Part shown: one piece after another, positions 8,643 through 17,436 of the stretch
How positions within the stretch are numbered: position 1 is the first letter of the stretch
How the letters are laid out: each line of letters opens with the position of its first letter
DNA from: an uncultured Winogradskyella sp.
GTDB lineage: Bacteria; Bacteroidota; Bacteroidia; Flavobacteriales; Flavobacteriaceae
DNA: 64,000 nucleotides
Direction: 5' to 3'
NCBI RefSeq assembly: GCF_947501905.1
Contig: NZ_CANMXL010000002.1
Location: forward strand, 62,001-126,000
Made by a program: the position numbers and the translations under genes
The notes under the pieces: generated by a model
What the model saw: the letters and a program-made list of their open reading frames with translations, nothing else
Told to the model about the DNA's origin: nothing
The model's database searches: none

Positions 8643-9211
8643 TAGCACCAACTATAGAAAACAATCGTGTAAAACTAAGTCTACTTGACCTAAGCAATTA
8701 TAATAGCTTGGAAGCTATTGCTCAAGAAAAGGACCTCATCTACTACTCGCCTTCTGATATATCAACTCCAGAAAAATTACATGATTATGTGCAGGTTGCT
8801 GTTGATGGGTATTATCACAAAACTGTTATTCCGTTTATTATTTATGATAAGGAAAAGGAAGTTTATGCTGGTTCAACGAGATTTGGGCTTATCAATTGGA
8901 AAAACAAAGTTCTACATATAGGTTGGACATGGATAGGTCATGATTTTCAAGGTACTGGACTAAATAAAAATATGAAGTTTTTAATGCTGCAATATGCGTT
9001 TGAAACTTTAGAATTCGAGAAAGTAGAATTCCGTATAGACTCTCGCAATAATAAGTCTAGACGTGCTACGGAAAAACTTGGTGCTACACTTGAAGGTATC
9101 CTAAGAAAAGATACTGTTATGAAGGATGGCTATAGACGCAGTACCTGTTGCTATGGCATCCTAAAAGAAGAATGGCCGACTATTAAGTCGACCATTTTTA
9201 AAACCTTTTAA
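8639..9211 (+). CDS. GNAT N-acetyltransferase, RimJ/RimL type
   Basis: A 190-residue acetyltransferase. It has the family order: an N-terminal strand-helix unit (RVKLSLLDLSNYNSLEAIA), the acetyl-CoA-binding region around HIGWTWIGHDFQGTGLNKNMK (about residues 101-121), and EFRIDSRNNKSRRATEKLGATLEGILRK, which is characteristic of RimJ/RimL-like enzymes. The acceptor is not predictable. ATGA overlap with the upstream hydrolase suggests coupled translation. It converges with the YtxH gene, and the stop codons share TTAA. Confidence 0.88.
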   Translation: MIAPTIENNRVKLSLLDLSNYNSLEAIAQEKDLIYYSPSDISTPEKLHDYVQVAVDGYYHKTVIPFIIYDKEKEVYAGSTRFGLINWKNKVLHIGWTWIGHDFQGTGLNKNMKFLMLQYAFETLEFEKVEFRIDSRNNKSRRATEKLGATLEGILRKDTVMKDGYRRSTCCYGILKEEWPTIKSTIFKTF

Positions 9212-9528
9212 CTTGTTTGCCAAGTTTTATTTTTCTCTTTAAGATGTGCTAATTGTTTTTCTAAAAAGGTAATTGCTTTTTCTGCTTGGACACTTGCTTT
9301 TACTTTAAAGTCGTGCGCTTCTTCTTTAAATTTTTCTTTACCAGATTTGGCCGCTTTAGAAACGTCTTCTTTTACTTCTTTAAAGTCCGAAACCAATTGG
9401 TCTTTAACGTCATTGCCCTCTTTCTTTAATTTATCTCTAGTATCGCTTCCTTTTTCTGGAGCGATTAAAATGCCTATCCCTGTGCCTATCAATGCACCTA
9501 ATACAAGTGCGCCTTTAAATTGAATCAT
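9208..9528 (-). CDS. YtxH domain protein
   Basis: The 106-residue protein has one N-terminal membrane segment (ALVLGALIGTGIGILIAPEKG, about residues 7-27) carrying the YtxH glycine-rich motif that ends in LIAPEKGSDTRDKL. A long charged helix rich in Lys, Glu and Asp follows (about 35-95). YtxH proteins are small membrane-anchored stress-linked proteins without a defined activity. It is the only gene in its short unit, convergent with the GNAT gene. Confidence 0.85.
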   Translation of the reverse strand: MIQFKGALVLGALIGTGIGILIAPEKGSDTRDKLKKEGNDVKDQLVSDFKEVKEDVSKAAKSGKEKFKEEAHDFKVKASVQAEKAITFLEKQLAHLKEKNKTWQTS

Positions 9529-9607
9529 AACTTTTCTTTTTTAATTGTTGTGTATACTTATAAGACTCAACTAACTAGAATTTGTTACAAATTAATACTT
9601 TAGATAT

Positions 9608-10987
9608 TTACTTCTCTTTCTGGAACACAAAACTCTGACCATTTTGTGTAAAGTCAATGGTGTTTTCCTTAAGGTTAAAAACTAATGAAATTCTTGCTGG
9701 TTCAAACTTAAATGTGTCATTAGCATAACTATCTAAGGGAAACGCGCCTTGACCATCACCTTGCCCCATTAAAATACCATCACGTACAAAAAACTCAATT
9801 TTTATGGGAAAGTTTTCATTAGAAAAAATGCCAGTATATTTATCTAATTCTTCAGTTGAGAGTTTTATTGTTTTTGGGATAACTAAGCCTTCGTCGTTTA
9901 AGATTTTGCGCACTTTTTTACTTGGTATGGTATTTAATCCCGTAGAGTTATTCTGAAGAATGATAAATGTTTTATCATTATCTAATTGCCGTTCTATATA
10001 GGTCAAGTTTCCTGCCCATGAGCCAGAATGGCTAACCGTCTTTCCATATGCATCCGAGGTACTAACTCCCCAACCAAAGCCATAACCAGAGCCTTTGCCA
10101 TCTTTGGTCTCAGCCGAACTAAATATTAAAGCCTTGTCTTCTGCATTAACCAGTTTATCCGTATATAATGCTCTATCCCACTTTAGTAAATCGTCTAAAG
10201 TAGAATTGACCATCCCATCACCAACAATACCATCTAAGTAATAGAAATAAAATTCTTTACCATAACTATCTGGGCGTACTTTATTACCACTTTTATCACT
10301 GATGTAGCCTAATGCGTAATTATCAATCTCTCTAGTCTCGTAACGACTTCTATACACAAAGGTGTTATTCATTCCTAAAGGCTTAAAAATAGTAGAGGCC
10401 AAATGATTTGTAAAACTCTTTCCTGAAGCGCGCTCTATAATTGAAGCTAATAAAGCGTAACCTGTATTGCTGTACTCAAACTTATCGCCAGGTTGAAAAT
10501 TTGCTTTAGGTTTATGTTTTGCAAACAGCTTAATGATATCTTCATTAGTAGCAAATTTTGATTTATCCCATTTTTTCTCAAACAAACCCATATAATCTGG
10601 TAATCCGCCCGTATGATTTAATAAATTTCTCACCGTAACGTCTCCGTAAAAATCTAGCTCTGGGATATATTTTGATATTCTATCGTTATACTCCAATTTG
10701 CCAGCTTTTTGTAGTATGACAATCCCCATTGCCGTGAATTGTTTGGATACAGAAGCCAACTCAAAAATGGTCTCATTATTTATTTTACGTCGTGTACTCT
10801 CATCTGCATACCCATAGCTTTTTTTAAAAATCACCTCGCCTTTTTCAGCCACTAGCACATTACCATTAAAACTCTTTTTGGCGTAAAGCGAAGAAAACAA
10901 ACTGTCTAAACGTTTCGATTGTAAACTTTGAGAAAAAGTAGTTACAGAACATGCTATTGTAAAAAGTAGTATAAGTGATTTTTTCAT
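9608..10987 (-). CDS. Secreted serine hydrolase, class C beta-lactamase fold
   Basis: A 459-residue protein with a signal peptide (about 1-20, TFS/QS). The penicillin-binding-like active site is visible: SxxK at S79-V-S-K82, YSN at 172-174, and HSGSWAGN in the place of KTG. The last 90 residues form a separate DUF3471-like beta domain (ELDKYTGIFSNENFP onward). Such proteins are periplasmic or exported esterases or D-aminopeptidases; true beta-lactamase activity is unlikely. A second, unlinked paralogue lies at 47343-48830. Confidence 0.87.
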   Translation of the reverse strand: MKKSLILLFTIACSVTTFSQSLQSKRLDSLFSSLYAKKSFNGNVLVAEKGEVIFKKSYGYADESTRRKINNETIFELASVSKQFTAMGIVILQKAGKLEYNDRISKYIPELDFYGDVTVRNLLNHTGGLPDYMGLFEKKWDKSKFATNEDIIKLFAKHKPKANFQPGDKFEYSNTGYALLASIIERASGKSFTNHLASTIFKPLGMNNTFVYRSRYETREIDNYALGYISDKSGNKVRPDSYGKEFYFYYLDGIVGDGMVNSTLDDLLKWDRALYTDKLVNAEDKALIFSSAETKDGKGSGYGFGWGVSTSDAYGKTVSHSGSWAGNLTYIERQLDNDKTFIILQNNSTGLNTIPSKKVRKILNDEGLVIPKTIKLSTEELDKYTGIFSNENFPIKIEFFVRDGILMGQGDGQGAFPLDSYANDTFKFEPARISLVFNLKENTIDFTQNGQSFVFQKEK

Positions 10988-11046
10988 GGATTAAAATTTT
11001 GAAGATGAATTGATGACCAAGTTAATAAATTCGAGAACTATCATAG

Positions 11047-11592
11047 TCATTTATTATACAGACTATTATACTTTTCTATCATATACTTGATGTTTTTTTC
11101 TGTCCCAACTAATGAATCGAACTCTTTTAAAATCGTTGGGTTATCACTAAATAAAGGTCTTATTCTTGAGTGCGACTCTTTTCTGTTATTAAAACCACCA
11201 AAATCATTAGACTTAATTTTAGAGTTATCCTTTGAGGTAAAAAAAATGACTCCATCAACGAGCTGATAAACCTTTATTTTACCATCGATAATCAATTTTA
11301 CATACCAATCATCGTAAACAGTTTTTATAATGGATTTACCATCTACGCCTTTGAGAGACTTTATAGTTTCTACATCTTTAGGATTTAAAACTTTTTTATC
11401 TCCATTTAAGTCTTTGATTTTAAACTTAACCTTAGAAGCATTTAAAAAACCTGTCGCTCTTGTTACTTTTCCGTAGATAGTATCGCCTTTTTTTGTGACT
11501 ACGTACTCTTTCTCTTGAGCAGTAGATATTGTCAAAACTAATAGGTTAAAAAATAGTATGGCTTTTTTCAATTTTAATACTGATATTTTCAC
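11047..11592 (-). CDS. Hypothetical secreted protein
   Basis: The 181-residue product has an N-terminal hydrophobic segment (about residues 9-25, ending TISTAQEK) that reads as a signal peptide. The body begins EYVVTKKGDTIYGKVTR, an opening common in Bacteroidota secreted proteins of unknown role, and is rich in Lys, Ile and Val strands. The start codon is GTG at 11592. I recognise no named domain or catalytic motif. It lies alone between a serine hydrolase and an alpha/beta hydrolase, both on the same strand. Confidence 0.65.
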   Translation of the reverse strand: MKISVLKLKKAILFFNLLVLTISTAQEKEYVVTKKGDTIYGKVTRATGFLNASKVKFKIKDLNGDKKVLNPKDVETIKSLKGVDGKSIIKTVYDDWYVKLIIDGKIKVYQLVDGVIFFTSKDNSKIKSNDFGGFNNRKESHSRIRPLFSDNPTILKEFDSLVGTEKNIKYMIEKYNSLYNK

Positions 11593-11660
11593 TACACTTA
11601 TCGTACTTGTATATGAGTTGTAGCTACTTTATATGTGCTATTTTTGCAAAGTAATATACA

Positions 11661-11700
11661 AAATAGAAAGCGACCTGAGCTTGAACTCAAATCGCTATTA
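11661..11700 (-). terminator. Probable terminator after the alpha/beta hydrolase
   Basis: AGCGA (11669-11673) pairs with TCGCT (11692-11696), with an inner TGAG/CTCA stem (11676-11679, 11686-11689). The minus-strand tail is T-rich but interrupted, so the call is moderate. Confidence 0.45.
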
Positions 11701-11724
11701 CTTATAATTGCTGTTAGCAACTGG

Positions 11725-12696
11725 TTATTTTAATACTTTTTTCATGAATGTTCTTATTTTATTGATGATTTCATTTCCATCTTCTTCTAAAGCAAAATGT
11801 CCTGTATTATAAATATTATAATCTATATTTTTTACATCTTGTTTAAATGCTTCAGCACCACTTTCAGGAAAGAATGCATCGTTCTTACCCCAAACAATCA
11901 ATAGAGGTGGTTGATTATCTCTCAAATACTGCTGCCATTTTGGATATAATTTTAAGTTGTTTTGATAATCATAAAATAAATCAAAGTTTACGTTATGAGC
12001 GTTGGGTCTAGATAGTCTTAAAAAATCTAAATGCCAAGTGTCAGGATTTACATTTGCAGGGTTTCTAGTTCCATGTGTATATTGCCATTTTAAGCCTTCT
12101 AAAGAGAAAACTGGTAACAGAGCATTTTCTGTTTGCTCATTTCTGCTAGCCCAAAAAGTTCTAATGTCTTTCCAAGCTTCTCCAAGTCCTTCCTCATAAG
12201 CATTACCATTTTGATTAATAATAGCAGTTACTCTTTCTGGATATGCAGTAGCTATCCTAAAACCTATTGGCGCACCATAATCCTGAATCATTAAGGTATA
12301 GGTATTGATTTCTTTTAATTCTAAAAACGAATTTATGGTTTTAGCAATATTATCAAAAGTGTATTCATAATCTTTCGCAGAAGGAAAATCACTATTTCCA
12401 AAACCAGGGTAGTCTGGTGCTATTAGATGAAATTCATCCGAAAGCTGATTTAATACTTTCCTATATTGATGAGAAGACGATGGAAAACCATGCAGAAGAA
12501 CTAATGTTGGGTTTTTACTATCACCAGCTTCTCTATAAGCTACTTCAACACCATCAACACTTAATGTTTTGTAGTAAACTAGATTTGTTTGCTTTTGGTT
12601 TGAGTGTGTGTTTTGATTCTTTAATGTATTCGGTTTCTCTTGACAAGATACTATTAGCATTAAGGTAAATAGATAAATAAGTTTAAATTTTTTCAT
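11725..12696 (-). CDS. Lipoprotein alpha/beta hydrolase, epoxide hydrolase/haloalkane dehalogenase-like
   Basis: A 323-residue protein with a lipoprotein signal (LMLIVSC, Cys18). The fold is alpha/beta hydrolase: HGFP at 69-72, nucleophile elbow MIQDYGAPIG with Asp139 instead of Ser, acid Asp in VWGKNDAFF, and catalytic His in YNTGHFALEE. An Asp nucleophile is the mark of epoxide hydrolases and haloalkane dehalogenases. HGFP rather than HGN and Tyr after the nucleophile argue against a classical haloalkane dehalogenase. It follows the NTF2-like gene by 11 bases, so it probably belongs to the TetR-controlled unit. Confidence 0.83.
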   Translation of the reverse strand: MKKFKLIYLFTLMLIVSCQEKPNTLKNQNTHSNQKQTNLVYYKTLSVDGVEVAYREAGDSKNPTLVLLHGFPSSSHQYRKVLNQLSDEFHLIAPDYPGFGNSDFPSAKDYEYTFDNIAKTINSFLELKEINTYTLMIQDYGAPIGFRIATAYPERVTAIINQNGNAYEEGLGEAWKDIRTFWASRNEQTENALLPVFSLEGLKWQYTHGTRNPANVNPDTWHLDFLRLSRPNAHNVNFDLFYDYQNNLKLYPKWQQYLRDNQPPLLIVWGKNDAFFPESGAEAFKQDVKNIDYNIYNTGHFALEEDGNEIINKIRTFMKKVLK

Positions 12697-12707
12697 GTAA
12701 TATGTAT

Positions 12708-13115
12708 TTAAAATTTTCGTTCAGATTTTTTTATTTCTAGGTCGTTAATGCTTGCGTAGCGCTTTTGCATTAATCCGTTTTCATCAAATTCCCAATTTTC
12801 ATTACCATAAGCTCTGTAACAAATACCATCTTTGTTTTTATATTCGTATTCAAATCTTACGGCAATTTTATTATCAAGAAAAGCCCATAACTCTTTTTTA
12901 AGTTTGTAGTCTAATTCATTTTGCCACTTGTTTTTTAAAAATTCTTGTACTTCATGCCGACCATTAATAAATTGATCTCTGTTACGCCATTCTGTGTCTT
13001 CTGTATATGCCATAGACACTGTTATAGGGTCTTTACTATTCCATGCGTCTTCTGCCATCTGAACTTTTTGTATAGCAGTTTCTTTGTTGAAAGGTGGCAG
13101 TGGGTATTTTTTCAT
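12708..13115 (-). CDS. NTF2-like (SnoaL/DUF1348) protein
   Basis: A 135-residue soluble protein beginning [26 protein letters not shown] and containing [21 protein letters not shown] and [29 protein letters not shown]. This is the pattern of the DUF1348 branch of the NTF2-like superfamily, often linked to small-molecule oxidation or stress but without a proven reaction. I chose the ATG at 13115. A longer in-frame ATG at 13139 lies inside the operator palindrome. It lies between the tetR gene and the lipoprotein hydrolase, all on one strand. Confidence 0.85.
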   Translation of the reverse strand: MKKYPLPPFNKETAIQKVQMAEDAWNSKDPITVSMAYTEDTEWRNRDQFINGRHEVQEFLKNKWQNELDYKLKKELWAFLDNKIAVRFEYEYKNKDGICYRAYGNENWEFDENGLMQKRYASINDLEIKKSERKF

Positions 13116-13128
13116 GATTATAATTTTA

Positions 13129-13146
13129 TTACCGAACATTCGGTAA
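13129..13146. promoter_or_regulatory. TetR operator O2
   Basis: TTACCGAACATTCGGTAA has 8-bp perfect arms around a CA centre. It lies in the 48-base gap between the tetR stop and the NTF2-like start. The same sequence with one arm mismatch occurs upstream of tetR (13755-13772). Two matching sites flanking one TetR gene strongly suggest its own operators. Confidence 0.8.
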
Positions 13147-13163
13147 AATTTATAAGTAAATTT

Positions 13164-13727
13164 TTATTCATTAATGTATTTAAGCTCAATATTATTTAAT
13201 GTGTTTTCGAAAATTGAAATATCTCCTAGTCCTTTCGTGACTATTAAACTACCTTGAATTTCAATTAACACTTGTATCGCTTTTTGTTCAGCATCTGTTT
13301 CATTTAACTGAAACGCTCTTCCAATTTCTTTAAAAGTGGAAATCCATTCATTCATTCCATTTTTTATTTGATCCTCAAATAGTTCAATACCTGTTTGCAT
13401 AGATAGAGCCCGGAAAATACAGGTTTCTTTTCCGTTATTGTATAAAGTACGAATTTCAGATAACCCATTTTTTAATCTTATTTGAGGTTCAATGTCATCA
13501 TCCAAAAGAAACCTAAACACATTATTAATAACCCATTTGCCTAAATGATTTAAAACGGCATCAGCCATTTCTTGCTTTCCATTTTGGAATCTATGATACA
13601 GACTAGCTTTTTTTAAACCTGTTGCTTCAGATAATTCTTTTAAGCTTGCCCCTTCATATCCTTTAGAACGAAAAACTTTAGTCAACCCTTTTAAGATTTC
13701 AATATCTAATACTTTTTGTGGTCTCAT
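13164..13727 (-). CDS. TetR/AcrR family transcriptional regulator
   Basis: The 187-residue repressor has its helix-turn-helix at about residues 26-48 (GASLKELSEATGLKKASLYHRF), followed by a helical ligand-binding domain of the normal length (FLLDDDIEPQIRLKNGL onward). Palindromes of the type ACCGAAcaTTCGGT lie both upstream (13755-13772) and downstream (13129-13146). It therefore probably represses itself and the NTF2-like and lipoprotein hydrolase genes behind it. The -7 element ends only four bases before the ATG, suggesting a leaderless or near-leaderless mRNA. The inducer is unknown. Confidence 0.93.
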   Translation of the reverse strand: MRPQKVLDIEILKGLTKVFRSKGYEGASLKELSEATGLKKASLYHRFQNGKQEMADAVLNHLGKWVINNVFRFLLDDDIEPQIRLKNGLSEIRTLYNNGKETCIFRALSMQTGIELFEDQIKNGMNEWISTFKEIGRAFQLNETDAEQKAIQVLIEIQGSLIVTKGLGDISIFENTLNNIELKYINE

Positions 13728-13731
13728 GGTG

Positions 13732-13739
13732 CAAATATA
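13732..13739 (-). promoter_or_regulatory. -7 promoter element of tetR gene
   Basis: Minus strand TATATTTG matches TAnnTTTG. Only four bases lie between it and the ATG at 13727. Confidence 0.6.
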
Positions 13740-13754
13740 GGTAAAAATATATAA

Positions 13755-13772
13755 TTACCAAACGTTCGGTAA
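13755..13772. promoter_or_regulatory. TetR operator O1
   Basis: TTACCAAACGTTCGGTAA differs from a perfect 8-bp-arm palindrome by one base and shares its core with O2 at 13129-13146. It lies 15-33 bases upstream of the -7 element, covering the -33 region of the tetR promoter. Confidence 0.75.
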
Positions 13773-13890
13773 AAAATATTTTGTCTTGTTCAAATTAAGA
13801 CTTGGTTTACAAATAGTTATAAACACAGCAAGATTGGAAAAGTAGTTGTGTACATTTACGTTTAGTTTTGTTTTCAAGAAATAGTAAAGA

Positions 13891-14745
13891 ATGAAAGACG
13901 TTTCAAAGCATATCTATCAAGAACAACTAAATACGATTATAGATTATATACACAATCATTTAGATTCTAAAATAGATATTAAACATTTAGCAGAGTTGTC
14001 ACATTTTTCGCCATTTCATTTTCATCGGATTACAAGAGCTTTACTTGGTGAGCCTATTGGCGCTTACATAACTAGAACGCGACTAGAAACTGCAGCTAAA
14101 ATGCTGAGATACTCCAAACATTCCATCGAAGAGATTGCATACAATGTGGGTTTCGAAACGCCTTCTTCCCTATCTAAAGCTTTTAAGAATCACTTTGGCA
14201 TTTCGCCAAGTGAACATCGTATTAAGAAACAATCATTAATCAAAAAAACGAACAGTATGACAACAAAACTCAACATCAAAACACCAAAAATTCTAGACCT
14301 AGAAGACCAAATGTGCTTGTATTATAGTATGCAAGGCGATTATCAAAAACTAGATTACCCAATGGCTTGGCAAAAACTTTGGGGCGAAATTAAAGCACAA
14401 AAACTATTTACCAAAGGCATACAAATGCTGGGCTTACCACATGATGATCCCAATGTTACTGACCCCAATAAAACAAGATATGACGCCTGTTTAGTAATTC
14501 ATAAACAAGCAAAACCAAATGGTGATGTTGGTGTTAAAGCACTTAAAGGTGGCAAATTTGCCATGTTTTTATACCAAGGCAGCTACAAGCATTTTGCTGA
14601 TGTTTATAACCATATGTTTAACGATTGGCTATTACAAACTGATTATGAATTACGTGATGCTCCAGTAAGAGAACGCTATATTAGCAACCCAGAACGAGTT
14701 GCTGAAGAAAAATTAAAGACAGAATTTTATATTCCGATTAAGTAA
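13891..14745 (+). CDS. AraC-family regulator with GyrI-like effector domain
   Basis: A 284-residue protein with two N-terminal AraC helix-turn-helix units (about residues 10-110: LAELSHFSPFHFHRITRALLG, then IEEIAYNVGFETPSSLSKAFK and FGISPSEHR). A GyrI/SbmC-like small-molecule-binding domain follows at about 130-284 and ends DAPVRERYISNPERVAEEKL. This is the Rob/MarA-like order with the effector domain at the C-terminus. It probably senses a hydrophobic or toxic compound, but the target is unknown. It is divergent from tetR and abuts the sigma-factor gene, with the stops adjacent. Confidence 0.92.
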   Translation: MKDVSKHIYQEQLNTIIDYIHNHLDSKIDIKHLAELSHFSPFHFHRITRALLGEPIGAYITRTRLETAAKMLRYSKHSIEEIAYNVGFETPSSLSKAFKNHFGISPSEHRIKKQSLIKKTNSMTTKLNIKTPKILDLEDQMCLYYSMQGDYQKLDYPMAWQKLWGEIKAQKLFTKGIQMLGLPHDDPNVTDPNKTRYDACLVIHKQAKPNGDVGVKALKGGKFAMFLYQGSYKHFADVYNHMFNDWLLQTDYELRDAPVRERYISNPERVAEEKLKTEFYIPIK

Positions 14746-15993
14746 CTAATTTGGTGATTTTTGCCATGTGGATTGCTTTTTAAGCAAATAGTCTTTCTCT
14801 AGCGCATTATTAACATGCTCAATAGCTTTCTGAATATACTCCAACGCCAATTCTAGATGGTTTGTCGCTTTATAATAATCCGCTTTGGCGGCATAGTATA
14901 AGTACTTTCGCTGTTCTAAAGCATCTGGATTGAGTTTTTTGAAATACGATTCGGCACTTTTATAATCTCTATTTTGAAGACATATCACAGCCATAGTCAA
15001 TTGATGCGATGGCATAGGCTGTAACTCGTAAAGTAATTGGTACCAGTGTAAAATCTTATCCCAATTGGTGTCTTCAAAAGTTCGAGCTTTTAAATGTTCA
15101 GCAGCAATTGCCGCTTCATAATGATAGGATGAAAACGCTTCTGTCTCAACAGCTTTATTCATCATGGTATTTCCTAATTGTATTAATGGAAAGTGCCACA
15201 AGCTTCTGTCTTGATGTTTTAAGTCTAGTACTTGGTTATTGGTGTTAGTTTTAGAAGATAATCGTGCCGAATGAAAACACATTAATGCAAATAGCGCATA
15301 AACATTTGGCTGCCTTGTATTATTATGTTTCAATAACAATTGACATAATCGCATGGCTTCGCCGCATAAATTTTCCCTAATTAATTGCTCTTTATTATTA
15401 GAATGAAAACCTTCATTAAAAATAAGGTATAACACTTCCATGACACTATTTAGTCGTTCTTTCAAAGCTTTGCCTTGAGGTATAGCAAATTTTAATTCAG
15501 CCTTCTGAATAGATTTTCGAGCTCTTAGAAGACGCTTCTTTATGGTTTCTTCTTTTGTGAGCAATGCTGAAGCAATCTCTTTAGTACTAAAGCCCGAAAC
15601 TGTTTTAAGAGCAAAAGAAATACGGTCTCTAGAATCTAGCTTTGGATGGCACGCTGTAAAAATCATCCGCAATTGCGCATCTTCTATTTCTTTATCTAGA
15701 AACAATTCGTTAATAGCAATAGCGTCTGTTCCTGTAGATAAATTTGAGATGTATTTTTTTTGTGTTTTGAGCGTTCTAAAAATATCAAGGACTCTATTCT
15801 TAGCAGCTTTGGTTAGCCAAGCTTCAGGATATTCTGGCTGTTCTTTACGCCATGACAAACTGGCTTTTAGAAAAGTGTCTTGTACAGCATCTTCAATAAT
15901 ATCCAAATGCTCTAAACCGAAGATTCGGGTTAAAACAGAGACCATCTTTCCACTATGATGGCGAAATAGATGGTCTATGTCTTTATGTTCCAT
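14746..15993 (-). CDS. ECF sigma factor with C-terminal TPR-like extension (ECF42-like)
   Basis: The 415-residue protein has sigma region 2 at about residues 8-75 (IEDAVQDTFLKASLSW, EAWLTKAAKNRVLDIFR). Region 4 is at about 110-165 (RISFALKTVSGFSTKEIASAL, TIKKRLLRARKSIQ). A long helical, TPR-like domain follows at about 180-415 (DUF6596 type). This length and the paired YciI/DGPF gene are marks of the ECF42 group, where no anti-sigma factor is known and the C-terminal domain is thought to control activity. Its ATG overlaps the yciI-like stop (TAATG), so the two are translationally coupled. Confidence 0.9.
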   Translation of the reverse strand: MEHKDIDHLFRHHSGKMVSVLTRIFGLEHLDIIEDAVQDTFLKASLSWRKEQPEYPEAWLTKAAKNRVLDIFRTLKTQKKYISNLSTGTDAIAINELFLDKEIEDAQLRMIFTACHPKLDSRDRISFALKTVSGFSTKEIASALLTKEETIKKRLLRARKSIQKAELKFAIPQGKALKERLNSVMEVLYLIFNEGFHSNNKEQLIRENLCGEAMRLCQLLLKHNNTRQPNVYALFALMCFHSARLSSKTNTNNQVLDLKHQDRSLWHFPLIQLGNTMMNKAVETEAFSSYHYEAAIAAEHLKARTFEDTNWDKILHWYQLLYELQPMPSHQLTMAVICLQNRDYKSAESYFKKLNPDALEQRKYLYYAAKADYYKATNHLELALEYIQKAIEHVNNALEKDYLLKKQSTWQKSPN

Positions 15994-16340
15994 TATTTAT
16001 CAAAGACCATGATTTCACGGATTTCTACTGTTCCGCCTAAATCATAATCTGGGAAGTCTCTTGCTATTTCTTGTACGGCATCAAAATCTTTAGCTTCAAC
16101 GGTGTAGTAACCGCCAACTATTTCCTTAACCTCTGCAGAAGTTAAATCAGTAACTGTTCTGTTTTCTCCAACAATGCGTCTTATTTGAGGTGTTAAAGCT
16201 TCGCCACCTCTAAGGATTCCAGCTTGTTCCATTTTGTTGCCCCAGGCAAACCATTTGCCCATTCGGTTTTGTAATTCGTCTGGCGATAGCCCTAAGTCAG
16301 CATAATCAGCACCGATGAAAATCATCATAAAATTTTTCAT
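15993..16340 (-). CDS. YciI/DGPF family protein
   Basis: A 115-residue ferredoxin-like-fold protein with FMMIFIGADYADLGLSPDEL at the start, an RGGEALTP motif in the middle and VVEIREIM-like strands at the end (GGTVEIREIMVF). This is the DGPF/YCII branch. Such proteins are the usual partners and likely targets of ECF42 sigma factors. Their reaction is unknown. The stop overlaps the sigma-factor start by one base. Confidence 0.9.
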   Translation of the reverse strand: MKNFMMIFIGADYADLGLSPDELQNRMGKWFAWGNKMEQAGILRGGEALTPQIRRIVGENRTVTDLTSAEVKEIVGGYYTVEAKDFDAVQEIARDFPDYDLGGTVEIREIMVFDK

Positions 16341-16469
16341 AATTCTAAAATTTAATTGTTTATACCCTTAAGACGTATAAGAAAACAACAAAGGGGACAA
16401 CTTTATTAATTAATTTAGGACATGAAGATAAAAACTTTGAATTAAGTAGAAAAGATGATTATCTCTAAA

Positions 16470-17417
16470 CTAATTTGTAAGCTTAGCAACAATATCTTTT
16501 ACAGGAAGAATTGCTTTTGTATGCTCAATACTTGGACCAGCGACCCATACCGTTTTGTAAGTCGCTTTTTTAGCCGCTTTTTCTGTGGCTTTCATACCTA
16601 TTGAAAAACGAATCATCTTCACCCATTTCTTAAGTTTTCGATTTTTATTTAAAACAGATTCTAACCAAGTTTGCTTTGTTCCTATTTTCTGAACATAAGG
16701 TGTATTAATTACTGTACATGGTGTGCCAGAAATACGCTCAGTCATAACGATGTCTTCTGCACCGTAATCGACACAAGCTTGTTTGTACTCGTCAGTTACA
16801 CCAGCTTCTATTGAGGCTATAAATGGGCTACCTACTGAAACACCAGCAGCACCATAACTTAACATATTGTCTATATCTGCTTTGCAACCAACACCTCCAG
16901 CTGAAATCACCGGGATAGACAATTCTTTGCTTAATAATCCTGTCAATTCTTGAGGCGTCATATTTCCTCGGTGGCCACCAGCTTCGTTATTAACCGCAAT
17001 AGCAGCATCTGCACCAAGACCTTCTACCTTTTTAGCAAATTTTAAATCTACAACATCACAGAAGACTTTAATTCCGACTTTGTGCGCTTGTTTAATTGTT
17101 TCTTCTGGACTTCCTAAAGAGGTAATAATAAAATCGCAACCTTCCTCACAAATCACTTCTAATTGTCCTTTATACTTTACGTTAGATTTATTGACAATTA
17201 AATTAAATCCAAACGAACCGCCTTCTGGTTTATTAGCTTTCAACTCTTTAAGCGCAGCACGTAACTCCTCTAAAGTTCTGTAATTTAAAGCAGGTATACA
17301 GCCTGCAATACCAGCATTCATAGCCTCAGTAACCATATTAACGTTAGAAACTAAAAACATTGGCGCCTGTATAATTGGATATTTTATTTGAAGTAATTCG
17401 GTAAGTTTAGTTTGCAT
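16470..17417 (-). CDS. Nitronate monooxygenase-like FMN enzyme
   Basis: This 315-residue TIM-barrel flavoprotein has the 2-nitropropane dioxygenase family segments: IKYPIIQAPMFLVSN, VNNEAGGHRGN (FMN-phosphate and catalytic His region), PVISAGGVG, and AAGVSVGSPFIASIEAG. The family oxidises alkyl nitronates such as propionate-3-nitronate, though many members have other substrates (for example enoyl reductase FabK). The gene stands alone with its own -7 element and an 18-bp perfect palindrome in the -33 region, so it is probably regulated. The family assignment is sure; the substrate is not. Confidence 0.88.
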   Translation of the reverse strand: MQTKLTELLQIKYPIIQAPMFLVSNVNMVTEAMNAGIAGCIPALNYRTLEELRAALKELKANKPEGGSFGFNLIVNKSNVKYKGQLEVICEEGCDFIITSLGSPEETIKQAHKVGIKVFCDVVDLKFAKKVEGLGADAAIAVNNEAGGHRGNMTPQELTGLLSKELSIPVISAGGVGCKADIDNMLSYGAAGVSVGSPFIASIEAGVTDEYKQACVDYGAEDIVMTERISGTPCTVINTPYVQKIGTKQTWLESVLNKNRKLKKWVKMIRFSIGMKATEKAAKKATYKTVWVAGPSIEHTKAILPVKDIVAKLTN

Positions 17418-17436
17418 CTTCTACTATAGATTTTGT

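Noticed and set aside
13116..13139. Longer start (ATG 13139) for the NTF2-like gene
   Set aside because: That ATG lies inside the TetR operator palindrome, and the shorter start begins with the conserved KKYPLPPF.
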